Assembly (NCBI GenBank): GCA_003157895.1
Contig: PMKW01000167.1
Coordinates: 1-17,714, forward strand
Direction of reading: 5' to 3'
Source: Methanoregula sp.
Lineage (GTDB): Archaea > Halobacteriota > Methanomicrobia > Methanomicrobiales > Methanospirillaceae
Length of the DNA stretch: 17,714 bases
Shown piece after piece: positions 1-6,806 of the stretch. Both the position numbers and the translations under genes were made by a program. The notes under the pieces are model-generated. The model was not told the origin of the DNA. It did no database searches and was given only the letters and a program-made list of their open reading frames with translations. Numbering within the stretch: position 1 is the stretch's first letter; each line of letters begins with the position of its first letter.

Positions 1-371
1 TTCCCGTCTTTTTTAAGTTCTATGCGCATCCGCTCCTCAACGGCAAATCCGGCAGGCAGCGTCCGGATAAATGCGATGGCTCCGGCGGGTTCGAGATCAG
101 CGAGAAACCCGACCCCACCCCAGTTGACGCCCAGGACGGGAACGGGCCGGTCCATCTGCTGGATTGTCCGGAGGATCGTCCCGTCTCCCCCGACCACGAT
201 CGCGATGTCAGCTTCAGCACCGGCAGGCGGGATACCCCCGGACCCGGACGACGATGCCGTATCGCGGTCAAAGATGACATCGCACCCGTCCTTTTCCAGC
301 AGGGCGCGGATCTCTTCGGTAAATGATAACGCATCGCGGTTGTCTATGCGGGAAACAAGCAGTACTCTCAT
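1..371 (-). CDS. nadK: NAD kinase, N-terminal part (cut by window edge)
   Basis: Phosphorylates NAD to NADP in the cytoplasm. The reading frame from the ATG at 371-369 stays open to the window edge and gives 123 residues. It shows the family's GGDGT nucleotide-binding motif at residues 61-65, preceded by a hydrophobic strand, and GVNWGGVGFLAD at 81-92, matching the usual G-x-N-x-G-x-x-GFL block. The gene starts 5 bases after the stop of the phosphatase gene. Its ribosome binding site (AGGTGATCC) lies over that stop, so the two are almost certainly cotranscribed and translationally linked. The C-terminal half of the enzyme lies outside the window. The motifs make the identity secure. The start is supported by the binding site and by the N-terminal strand MRVLLVSR. 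Confidence 0.94.
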   Translation of the reverse strand, partial: MRVLLVSRIDNRDALSFTEEIRALLEKDGCDVIFDRDTASSSGSGGIPPAGAEADIAIVVGGDGTILRTIQQMDRPVPVLGVNWGGVGFLADLEPAGAIAFIRTLPAGFAVEERMRIELKKDG

Positions 372-376
372 GAGGA

Positions 377-1153
377 TCACCTCAGGTATTCGATAACCTT
401 GTGGTGCAGGAGACCATTGGTGGCAACGAGGCAGCGCCCGACCGTTACCTCATTGGGGAACCGGATCGCGTGCCCGTTTAAGTCCGAAACCCTGCCGCCT
501 GCCTCGGAGCAGACCAGCATGCCGGCAGCGGCATCCGTGACGCGGAGCGTTCCCCGGAGATCGATGAACCCGTCGATCCTGCCGGCCCCGATATAGCAGA
601 GCTCGAGCGCCGATGCGCCAAGGAGCCTCCAGCGCCGGATCTTCTGGCCAAGCTGCATCACCCGCGTGGGATCGAATTTCCTCCCGTACACGCTCATCGC
701 GCACTCGTCGAGGTTGCTTACCGAAGAGACCCGGATGGGCTGGTTGTCACACCGCGCAAATTTCCCTTTTTCCGCCGTGAAGGTCTCGCCGCTCGCAAGG
801 TTTTGCACGTACGCCTTCTGGGTATATCCCCCTTCCGCATAGGCAATGGACAGGGCATAAAAGGGGATGCCGGCAACGGCATTGAACGTACCGTCGACCG
901 GATCCAAAAAAATTGTTCCCCGTTCGCCGTCGAACGCAACCTTCCCTGCCTCCTCGCTGATGAGGAGCGAGCAGAGCGGGTGCTCGCCGAGGTACGCAAG
1001 CACGCAGTCCTCGGCTGCCTGGTCGATCTTCTTGGTAGGCGTAAGGTCGGCACCCATCCGGACCGTTTTGCCACCCTCCGGTGTTCCTATAAGATCGCGG
1101 ATGCTCTCCTTAACCAGGGTTCCCATCTGGTCGCATGCAGAGAAAAAATCCAT
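377..1153 (-). CDS. Inositol monophosphatase-family phosphatase (likely NADP phosphatase / FBPase / IMPase)
   Basis: A 258-residue soluble Mg-dependent phosphatase of the IMPase/FBPase superfamily. The metal-site residues are visible: SEE at 66-68, the hallmark DPVDGT at 84-89 within a hydrophobic FLDPVDGTFN strand, and TDAAAG at 206-211 in place of the usual WDxAAG. Length is normal. In Methanocaldococcus jannaschii (MJ0917) a domain of this family is fused upstream of NAD kinase and acts as an NADP phosphatase. Here the same two parts sit in the same order as separate genes 5 bases apart, which makes NADP phosphatase a reasonable inferred activity. Archaeal members can also hydrolyse fructose 1,6-bisphosphate and inositol phosphate, so the substrate is not settled. 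The ATG at 1153 has a GGAGG ribosome binding site about 12 bases upstream. Confidence 0.9.
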   Translation of the reverse strand: MDFFSACDQMGTLVKESIRDLIGTPEGGKTVRMGADLTPTKKIDQAAEDCVLAYLGEHPLCSLLISEEAGKVAFDGERGTIFLDPVDGTFNAVAGIPFYALSIAYAEGGYTQKAYVQNLASGETFTAEKGKFARCDNQPIRVSSVSNLDECAMSVYGRKFDPTRVMQLGQKIRRWRLLGASALELCYIGAGRIDGFIDLRGTLRVTDAAAGMLVCSEAGGRVSDLNGHAIRFPNEVTVGRCLVATNGLLHHKVIEYLR

Positions 1154-1164
1154 GATTTTTAAAA

Positions 1165-1208
1165 CCCTCCGTCCAGTGCTTGTATCAGTCCAACGCTGTA
1201 TTTATGTA
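1165..1208 (-). promoter_or_regulatory. Promoter and ribosome binding site of the phosphatase/NAD kinase operon
   Basis: On the minus strand TACATAAATA (1208-1199) looks like an archaeal TATA box. It would place transcription start near 1177. The GGAGGG ribosome binding site lies at 1170-1165. It is back to back with the aIF5A promoter, and the two do not overlap. Call from motif and spacing only. Confidence 0.5.
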
Positions 1209-1236
1209 AGGCAATAGAGATAAATTACTAACGCGG

Positions 1237-1244
1237 TTATAAAG
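1237..1244 (+). promoter_or_regulatory. TATA box of the aIF5A gene
   Basis: TTATAAAG lies 26-33 bases before the ATG at 1270. A start site about 25 bases downstream falls at roughly 1264-1267, leaving almost no leader. This argues for the ATG at 1270 rather than the in-frame TTG at 1261. There is only a weak ribosome-binding-like GGATTGATC in between. Confidence 0.5.
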
Positions 1245-1269
1245 TAATGACATTTGTGGATTGATCGAC

Positions 1270-1647
1270 ATGAAGGAACAGACAGAAATAGGAAAGATCA
1301 AGGAAGGACGCTATATTGTTATAGAAGACGAGCCGTGCAGGGTTGTCGGCATCGCAACATCAAAGCCCGGCAAGCACGGGGCTGCCAAAGCGCGTATCGA
1401 TGCCGTGGGGATCTTTGACGGGGTAAAACGCTCGATCGTCTCTCCGGTATCTGCCAAGACCTACGTCCCGGTTGTCGAACGCAAGAGCGGCCAGGTCCTC
1501 TCCATTGCCGGGAACATGGCGCAGCTCATGGACATGAAAGACTTCACCAACTTCGAAGTTGCCATTCCGGAGGAGAAGAAAGGCTCCATCGAAGTGGGCA
1601 AGGAATACATGTACATCGAATCCATGGGAAAGAAAAAGTTCGACTGA
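1270..1647 (+). CDS. eif5a: Translation initiation/elongation factor 5A (aIF5A)
   Basis: A 125-residue small basic factor that binds the ribosome E site and promotes peptide-bond formation on slow or stalled sequences. The N-terminal SH3-like domain carries the hypusine loop SKPGKHGAAK at 31-40, where Lys35 between Gly34 and His36 is the residue converted to hypusine or deoxyhypusine. The C-terminal half (about 70-125) is the OB-fold. Length and sequence are typical of archaeal aIF5A. The ATG at 1270 gives the usual start MKEQTE and agrees with the TATA position; a longer form from TTG 1261 is less likely. It is a single gene, divergent from the phosphatase operon and followed directly by a T tract. 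Its function relates to the ribosome-rescue genes 3 kb downstream, although it is not adjacent to them. Confidence 0.97.
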   Translation: MKEQTEIGKIKEGRYIVIEDEPCRVVGIATSKPGKHGAAKARIDAVGIFDGVKRSIVSPVSAKTYVPVVERKSGQVLSIAGNMAQLMDMKDFTNFEVAIPEEKKGSIEVGKEYMYIESMGKKKFD

Positions 1648-1649
1648 TC

Positions 1650-1685
1650 TTTTTTTTAAAAGGACGCCGGAAATGCACTTTTTTT
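1650..1685 (+). terminator. U-tract terminator of aIF5A
   Basis: Two T runs follow the stop codon directly: eight T at 1650-1657 and seven at 1679-1685. Archaeal RNA polymerase terminates on such tracts without needing a hairpin. Confidence 0.6.
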
Positions 1686-1736
1686 AGATAATTTTTAAAT
1701 CAGGTACCGTTTTAAAACATTGCACGGTCATGCACC

Positions 1737-1767
1737 TGCGGTTCTGCCGCAATGGATTATTTTTTTT
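1737..1767 (+). terminator. Hairpin plus T8 upstream of the structured element
   Basis: TGCGG (1737-1741) pairs with CCGCA (1747-1751) around a five-base loop. Eight bases further on there is a run of eight T (1760-1767). It may be a second terminator for aIF5A. It ends five bases before the structured repeat at 1773, so it could also belong to that element's insertion context. Confidence 0.35.
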
Positions 1768-1772
1768 AAATT

Positions 1773-1996
1773 GCTCTGTTGAAATCATCTGATAGTAATT
1801 ATGACGCCCTTTCGGGATCTGCCCCCGCCGCTGTGGTATCCCCCGGTTGCGATTATGCCGTATTACCTGTACGCAATCGCGGAAAAATTTCCCGTCCGGG
1901 AAATGCCGGGGCATCGCAATGCGCCATGAGCTCCCCACAGGAGCAGGGCTGGCGCAAGGGGGGAGATCATCACTTAAAAGAGGATTTCTCCAGAGC
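1773..1996. repeat. 224-bp structured dispersed element with imperfect terminal inverted repeats
   Basis: The ends are inverted copies of each other. The left end GCTCTGttGAAATCaTCT (1773-1790) pairs with AGAgGATTTCtcCAGAGC (1979-1996), 18 positions with three mismatched. The same left end recurs at 17681-17714 with 32 of 34 bases identical. That copy reads GCTCTGGAGAAATC, the exact complement of this copy's right end. The interior is full of hairpins: GCGATT/AATCGC (1849-1854/1875-1880), ATTTCCCG/CGGGAAAT (1887-1894/1897-1904), and a nested stem TGCGCCA/TGGCGCA (1920-1926/1950-1956) enclosing GCTCC/GGAGC (1930-1934/1940-1944). It contains no convincing gene. It could be a MITE-like element or a repeated structured RNA; the sequence alone does not decide. 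No target-site duplication is obvious. Orientation is unknown. Confidence 0.75.
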
Positions 1997-2149
1997 AGAT
2001 AACATCTGTCATCCTGAATGAGAAATTCTGCTCCGGGCTGTCTGTATTACACCGTACAATCGTAACCATTTCTTTGAACCTTTTCCCCGGGATAAAAAAA
2101 TTAAAAAAAACTGCAAAATCCTTTTTTCAGACAACAAAAATTAAAAATG
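1997..2149. other. Non-coding stretch after the element
   Basis: No gene seen. GAGCAGA (1993-1999) can pair with TCTGCTC (2027-2033), and CAGAT/ATCTG (1996-2000/2004-2008) forms a small competing hairpin. The rest, from about 2085, is A/T-rich and leads into the promoter of the receiver gene. The whole gene-free gap is 1648-2195. Confidence 0.5.
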
Positions 2150-2159
2150 TTTATTAATA
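2150..2159 (+). promoter_or_regulatory. Putative TATA box of the receiver-PAS gene
   Basis: TTTATTAATA lies about 40 bases before the ATG at 2196, in an A/T-rich stretch. It would give a leader of about 15-20 bases with a weak GGTTTATCAC binding site. Other A/T-rich boxes nearby are possible. Confidence 0.35.
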
Positions 2160-2195
2160 AGAATCAGTTAATAATAGGTTTATCACATCATCATC

Positions 2196-3980
2196 ATGTC
2201 CCCGACACCGCAGGATCCCGAGCCGCTCTCGCTTCTTTGTATCGATGATGATACTGCTGTCCTGGATATGTTCACCAACTCTTTTAACCGCGATCCGGAT
2301 ATCACTCTTATAACCTGTTCATCGCCGATAGTTGCGCTTGAAAAACTGGAATCACGGCATGTTGATGCGATTTTTTGTGATTTTCTGATGCCGGATATGG
2401 ATGGTATTGAATTCCTCCGGGAGATCCGTTCCCGGGGAAACAATACATTTTTTATCATCTATACCGAACGGCACCTCACCCGGGTGCCGATTGAGGTCCT
2501 CAACAGCGGCGGGAATTACTACCTGCAGAAAGGCATCACGCTCATGGATGACGCACAAAAAGTGATCGATTTGATCAGACAGCACCGGAATAACCAGGCT
2601 GCGACATCCCCGCTTTCGCCCGCTGACAATTCCTCCCGGTTACTTATCGACAACCAGTTTGTTCCTCTCTGCGGTTTTGACAGGAACGGCCGGATCCAGT
2701 ACGCCAACCGCTTCTATACCGAGGAAATCGGCGCAGATGCAAAGGGGGGTGCAGATTTCTTTTCTGCCATCCCGGAGGATGAGCGTGCCCAGTTCATAAG
2801 CCATCTCGAATCAATGACGGTTCAGAATCCCGCTGCCCATCTCCTGCACCATATCAGATCGGATAACGGTCCGCTGAAACTGGTCCTGGGAAATTACCGG
2901 GCATTCACTAATGGTTCCCGTACGGTCACGGGATATACTGCTCTCCTGACACCCCTGTCCGGTATTATCTCCCTGTCCTCCCTTGAACTGCATTCCCTGG
3001 AAGAACCCAAAGTAAAGCCGGAAGCCGTGATACAGAGAGTCTCCTTACGCTCGCCGGAGCGTCATGTACCGCTCAAAAAGAAAAAACGGATGAAGGATTA
3101 CGTGAGCGAGGTGTCAGAATCGATCGAGCATGTCAAATTCCCGGTATTTGCCATCGATATTGAGGGGAAGGTCGTTGCCTGGAACCGGGCAATCGCAGAG
3201 ATTACCGGAGTTGAGGCAGCAGACATGATCGGCAGGGACGGATATGCGTACGCAGAGGTAATCGTTGGAGAAAAAAGGCCCATGCTGATCGATTACATCG
3301 TGAGGACCCCGCAGGACCTGAAACTCAAAATATCCCTGGGGATCACTCAGGACGAGAATGTATTTTCAAGCGATCCCGAAACGGCCGTGCTGCAGGGAAA
3401 AACGGTGCATCTCTGGAGCAAGGGGGCAGGCATCTACGATGCAGAAGGATCGATGATTGCCGCAGTCCAGTCGTTCCTTGTCCGTACCGGGGAACCGGCG
3501 AAAAAGGGCAGGGAGCAACCCGATCGGGAAACCTATATCGGCGGGATCTCGAGCATCATCCTCAAGGTTACCGACAGTGGCATGGGAGGAACAATTGCCG
3601 GTGCGATCGGCTCCGCGGTCGGGGGGTACGGGGTCTACGTGACAGACCGGAGATTGTTTGTGATCCACAACCCGTTCCTGGATGCACGGCGAAACGACAG
3701 TATCACCTTCGGGGAATTTATCCTTGGCGAGCTTTTCGGAACAAATGTCGATACCCGTGCGCGGGAAATTGACGAACTTGAACGTCACAAGGTGTTCGAG
3801 GTCCGCAGGACGGATATCACCCGCATGGAACTGAAAAAACCACAACTTCTCGCCGGGTTTCTCAATATCACAACGGCTGCCGGGGGGAAGTTCCGGGTCT
3901 ATATCGACCATACAAAAGCATTCAACCATCTTGAACAGGTACTGAAGTTATACTATCCGGAGATTCTCGAAGTGGGATGA
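2196..3980 (+). CDS. Receiver-PAS-PAS-like signalling protein with C-terminal PH-like domain
   Basis: A 594-residue cytoplasmic signalling protein. Residues 11-130 are a CheY-like receiver with the acidic pocket D17-D18, phospho-acceptor D62 in CDFLMPDMDG, T90 and K112, all intact. Residues 147-255 look like a PAS domain (GFDRNGRIQYANRFY). Residues 302-430 are a second, clearer PAS domain (FAIDIEGKVVAWNRAIAEITG). The final part, about 448-594, begins with a glycine-rich hydrophobic stretch (GGTIAGAIGSAVGG, 464-477). It runs into YVTDRRLFVIHNP and a beta-rich tail resembling bacterial PH/GRAM-like domains. I see no histidine-kinase H-box or ATP-binding motifs and no DNA-binding domain, so it probably receives phosphate from a kinase encoded elsewhere. 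The output is unknown. It stands alone, with no kinase gene beside it. The C-terminal assignment is tentative. Confidence 0.85.
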   Translation: MSPTPQDPEPLSLLCIDDDTAVLDMFTNSFNRDPDITLITCSSPIVALEKLESRHVDAIFCDFLMPDMDGIEFLREIRSRGNNTFFIIYTERHLTRVPIEVLNSGGNYYLQKGITLMDDAQKVIDLIRQHRNNQAATSPLSPADNSSRLLIDNQFVPLCGFDRNGRIQYANRFYTEEIGADAKGGADFFSAIPEDERAQFISHLESMTVQNPAAHLLHHIRSDNGPLKLVLGNYRAFTNGSRTVTGYTALLTPLSGIISLSSLELHSLEEPKVKPEAVIQRVSLRSPERHVPLKKKKRMKDYVSEVSESIEHVKFPVFAIDIEGKVVAWNRAIAEITGVEAADMIGRDGYAYAEVIVGEKRPMLIDYIVRTPQDLKLKISLGITQDENVFSSDPETAVLQGKTVHLWSKGAGIYDAEGSMIAAVQSFLVRTGEPAKKGREQPDRETYIGGISSIILKVTDSGMGGTIAGAIGSAVGGYGVYVTDRRLFVIHNPFLDARRNDSITFGEFILGELFGTNVDTRAREIDELERHKVFEVRRTDITRMELKKPQLLAGFLNITTAAGGKFRVYIDHTKAFNHLEQVLKLYYPEILEVG

Positions 3981-3999
3981 TTCCCTTTTTCTGAGGGAA
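3981..3999 (+). terminator. Hairpin at the end of the receiver-PAS gene
   Basis: TTCCCT (3981-3986) directly after the stop pairs with AGGGAA (3994-3999), and a five-T run follows at 4006-4010. A plausible but weak terminator. Confidence 0.35.
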
Positions 4000-4023
4000 C
4001 GGGTATTTTTGGGATCTGCCGGC

Positions 4024-4086
4024 ACCGGGTGGCCCGGGTATGGCCACGGAGGTGATAAGGATCTGCAGAATTCCTCACCTCCCGGT
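4024..4086. repeat. Inverted repeat with a Shine-Dalgarno-like arm
   Basis: GGAGGTGA (4048-4055) is perfectly complementary to TCACCTCC (4075-4082). An outer pair ACCGGG/CCCGGT (4024-4029/4081-4086) overlaps the right arm and would be an alternative partner. CTGCAG lies at the centre. The left arm is a full archaeal ribosome binding site, but no gene follows it on the plus strand. Confidence 0.5.
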
Positions 4087-4208
4087 CCGTATGGCTCTGA
4101 TACAATTACCGATCAGTTTTAACCAGGTTTTTGTGTCACTGCATTTTCCGCCACGAAAAGAATCTGCTTCCGGAAGTACTGAGGCGGGCCGCAAAGCCCT
4201 TAAATAAA

Positions 4209-4230
4209 CTGATTTTTTCTCTAAAATCAG
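4209..4230. terminator. Hairpin between the convergent receiver-PAS and ABCE1 genes
   Basis: CTGATTTT (4209-4216) and AAAATCAG (4223-4230) form a perfect 8-bp stem with a six-base loop in A/T-rich DNA. Read on the minus strand it is followed by TTTATTT, so it can serve as terminator for ABCE1. The 3981-4307 gap holds this and the two structures before it, and no gene that I can support. Confidence 0.45.
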
Positions 4231-4307
4231 AAAATGTCCGGGAAATGCCCTGCTCAATGGGGAAGGAGGAACGGGGGGCAGGTCCACCAGAAAGGTATGG
4301 CGGGGAG

Positions 4308-6080
4308 TTACTCCTCGTCGGCGGTATAATAATAGAATTCTTTTGAGGCTTTCTGTTCCCGGTCAAGGAACGAATCGGGCTTGTTGATCCGCGGCCGGCC
4401 GCTCTGGTCCCGGCGGAAGGTGACGCCAAGGGCATGAAGGAAACGGTTCATGCCTTCCCGCATGCCGAAGGGCCCGGCCGCCGTGCCGTGGATCCCCGGT
4501 TCTCCTTCAAACACCAGGATCCGCTCGCTGATCATGTCGATTAAGTAGATATCGTGGTCAATGACCATGATGCCCGCTTCCCTGCCTTCGGCATGGTGCT
4601 TGATCATCCGGGTCACCTTGACCCGCTGCTCGACATCCAGGTGGGCGCTCGGCTCATCCAGGATATAAACATCGGCATCGCGTGACAGGCAGCTTGCAAT
4701 GGCAACCCGCTGGAGTTCGCCGCCGGAGAGCGAGTCGACCGGCGACTGGAGGATGGGGGAAAGGGACAATGGTTCAAGGATTTCGTGCTGGAAACGGGAC
4801 GAATCGAATTTCGTACTCGAGCGCCGGAGGTACATTTCCACGGTGTCTGACGTATCTGCCTTGATGTACTGGGGCTTGTAGGATATCTTCAGGTTTGTCT
4901 CGAATTTTCCGGTGGTGGGTATCTCCACCCCGGCAAGGAGTTTTGCATACGTGCTTTTGCCTATGCCGTTTGCCCCGACAACACCCAGCACCTCGCCGCT
5001 CCGGATCGTACCGCCGCTGATGGTTAAGTGGAAGGTGTCGTACTCCTTAGTCATGGGCGGTATCTCAAAGAGATCCTCGCGGTCGGAACCCTTGTCGTGC
5101 GCCCGTTTTTCAAAAACAACCTGCGTATCGCGGAAGCGGACATTCTCCTCGTGCAGGTAGCCTTCGAGGTACTGGTTGATGCCGACCCGTACCCCTTTGG
5201 GACGGGTGATGATACCGAATACTGCCGGTTTGCCGTACCCGACATGCACGGTATCGGCAAGCATGTCGAGGATGGCAAGGTCGTGTTCCACAATGACGAC
5301 CGGCCGTTCCTGTGCAAGCTCGCGGATCAGTTTTGCCGCGGCGATCCTCTGGTAGATATCCAGAAACGGGGTGATCTCGTCAAGGAAATACAGGTCGGCG
5401 TCCCGTGCAAGACAGGCGGCAATGGCAACCCGCTGCAGCTCGCCGCCGGAGAGCGTGCCTATCTCGTGATCCAGGAGGGCATCGAGCTTCAGGACGGGAA
5501 GGAGACTCCCGAGCCGGCCGTGTTCGTCCGTTTTTTGCAAGAGTTCCCGAACGCTTCCGGAGAACACTTTCGGGATATAATCGATATACTGGGGTTTTGA
5601 AGCTATCTTTTTGGTCTTTTTCGAAACCGTCTGGAGATAATCGAACAGTTCGGTCCCGGTATAGCGCTTCAGGATCTCTTCCCATGCAACCTCAGTATCA
5701 AAATTGCCCAGGTTGGGGCGGAGCTGCCCGGAAAGGATCTTGATGGCGGTGCTTTTCCCGATACCATTGGCGCCGAGAATGCCGGTGACCTTCCCGTCCA
5801 TGGGAACGGGGAGACCATAGAGGGCAAACCCGTTCTTCCCGTACCGGTGGGTCGGGTGTTCGAGTTCCTCCGGCAGGCTGACGATATCGATGGCATCGAA
5901 GGGACATTTCTTGATACAGATACCGCAGCCGACACAGAGTTCTTCTGAAATGACAGCCTTCCCTTCAGGGCCGATGATAACGGTCTCATCCCCGGTCCGT
6001 ACGCGGGGACAATAGAGGATGCACTCGGTACCGCATTTCTTTGCATGACACCGGTCTTTGTGGACGATAGCGATTCTCAT
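4308..6080 (-). CDS. abce1: Ribosome-recycling ATPase ABCE1 (RNase L inhibitor homologue)
   Basis: A 590-residue cytoplasmic twin-ATPase that splits 70S ribosomes after termination or, together with pelota, after stalling. The N-terminus has the two iron-sulfur clusters, with eight cysteines at 11, 16, 20, 24, 49, 52, 55 and 59. The first ATPase has Walker A GANGIGKST at 103-111, signature LSGGELQRVA, Walker B ending LDE and switch histidine VEHD. The second repeats these with GANGIGKST, LSGGELQRVAIASC, YILDEPSAHLD and VIDHD. Nothing essential is missing and length is normal. The ATG at 6080 gives the family's usual MRIAIVHKDRC start; an upstream TTG would add three residues. It begins 20 bases after the EMC6-like gene and is probably cotranscribed with it. 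Pelota and rqcH lie just across the divergent promoter. Confidence 0.97.
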   Translation of the reverse strand: MRIAIVHKDRCHAKKCGTECILYCPRVRTGDETVIIGPEGKAVISEELCVGCGICIKKCPFDAIDIVSLPEELEHPTHRYGKNGFALYGLPVPMDGKVTGILGANGIGKSTAIKILSGQLRPNLGNFDTEVAWEEILKRYTGTELFDYLQTVSKKTKKIASKPQYIDYIPKVFSGSVRELLQKTDEHGRLGSLLPVLKLDALLDHEIGTLSGGELQRVAIAACLARDADLYFLDEITPFLDIYQRIAAAKLIRELAQERPVVIVEHDLAILDMLADTVHVGYGKPAVFGIITRPKGVRVGINQYLEGYLHEENVRFRDTQVVFEKRAHDKGSDREDLFEIPPMTKEYDTFHLTISGGTIRSGEVLGVVGANGIGKSTYAKLLAGVEIPTTGKFETNLKISYKPQYIKADTSDTVEMYLRRSSTKFDSSRFQHEILEPLSLSPILQSPVDSLSGGELQRVAIASCLSRDADVYILDEPSAHLDVEQRVKVTRMIKHHAEGREAGIMVIDHDIYLIDMISERILVFEGEPGIHGTAAGPFGMREGMNRFLHALGVTFRRDQSGRPRINKPDSFLDREQKASKEFYYYTADEE

Positions 6081-6100
6081 AGGGACCAAAACAAGGGGGG

Positions 6101-6745
6101 TTACCCGGTGACTGGTGTTGCCGGTGCGCTGACATTGATAAACGTCACCTGACGGGCAAGAGTATACCCTGCATCGGTACTGGCGTTCAGGGCAATAGAG
6201 AAATTACCCGCCCCGAACGTTTTCAAGGTATTTTGTTCCGTACTCCACGATACCGGCGTATTGTTACCCGTTACGTTGGTGAACGACCAGTCCCAGGCAG
6301 TAAGAGTATTCACGGAGGTATCATTGAACTGGACGGCGAGCGGGGCGCTCCCTGAGGTGACGTTCGCGGTGTAACTGGGGGTCATGCCGACAAAACAGGT
6401 CAGCAGGATCGTCCACGCCATGACCCAGAATGCAAAGGTTATGAAGCCCTGGTAGAACCAGTCCTTTGCGCCGAGCTTGCCGGTGTCCATTCCCATAAAG
6501 ATGAAGATGTGCTTCTGGATGACGATGCCGGCAAGCATCAGCATCAACCCGAGGAACCCGTCCTTCTGGAGTCCGGCCGCGTCCGGTATGCCTCCCAGAT
6601 AGAATGAGAGTGCCCCGGTAGCGATACCGAGGAGCGATCCCGTGAGCGTCCGCTTGATGCGGGCAATATGTTCTGCCTGTTTTTCTGCCTTCGTTTTTAC
6701 CTTCTTTGGCTGGACAGGCTTTTCTCCCTTGACGTCTTCGCTCAA
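6101..6745 (-). CDS. EMC6-like three-helix membrane protein with C-terminal PKD-like domain
   Basis: A 214-residue membrane protein. A charged Lys-rich N-terminus (1-32) precedes three hydrophobic segments at about 34-51, 62-81 and 99-119. The pattern RTLTGSLLG...GFLGLMLMLAGIVIQKHIF...WFYQGFITFAFW recalls the archaeal EMC6-like family, related to a subunit of the ER membrane protein complex that inserts helices. After the third helix, residues 121-207 look like a PKD domain (SAPLAVQFNDTS...WDWSF...GAGNFSIALNAS), predicted outside the cell. I chose the TTG at 6745 because GGAGG lies seven bases upstream and a TATA-like stretch sits about 45 bases upstream. An ATG at 6788 would overlap the promoter. 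It lies 20 bases before ABCE1. The EMC6 relation is by recollection of pattern and is moderate; a generic membrane protein is the alternative. Confidence 0.7.
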   Translation of the reverse strand: MSEDVKGEKPVQPKKVKTKAEKQAEHIARIKRTLTGSLLGIATGALSFYLGGIPDAAGLQKDGFLGLMLMLAGIVIQKHIFIFMGMDTGKLGAKDWFYQGFITFAFWVMAWTILLTCFVGMTPSYTANVTSGSAPLAVQFNDTSVNTLTAWDWSFTNVTGNNTPVSWSTEQNTLKTFGAGNFSIALNASTDAGYTLARQVTFINVSAPATPVTG

Positions 6746-6806
6746 TCCCGCTCCTCCGGTAGTCTTATTTTTTAGTGCGCAAGCCATATGTAATTTGGTA
6801 TAACCA
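6746..6806. promoter_or_regulatory. Divergent control region between the EMC6-like/ABCE1 pair and rqcH-pelota
   Basis: Only 61 bases separate the two start codons. On the minus strand AAATTACATA (about 6795-6786) can serve as TATA box, with GGAGG at 6757-6753 before the TTG. On the plus strand CTTATTTTTT (6764-6773) or GGTATAAC (6797-6804) may drive rqcH. The two promoters must overlap or lie very close, so expression of the two pairs is likely linked. Confidence 0.5.

Noticed and set aside
1773..1996. RNase P RNA, SRP RNA or a CRISPR repeat
   Set aside because: The conserved cores of RNase P and SRP RNAs are absent, and there is no regular repeat-spacer spacing.
1684..2021. Small frames on both strands across the structured element (1779-2021 plus, 1684-1938 minus)
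   Set aside because: They cross hairpins and terminators, have no ribosome binding site and give low-complexity products; the element is better read as non-coding.
4075..4346. Short open frames in the receiver-PAS/ABCE1 gap
   Set aside because: They overlap hairpins or the end of ABCE1 and show no domain; the GGAGGTGA in this gap is not placed before a credible start.
5028..5600. Open frame of 190 codons on the plus strand inside ABCE1
   Set aside because: Antisense to invariant ABCE1 motifs; no independent promoter or domain.
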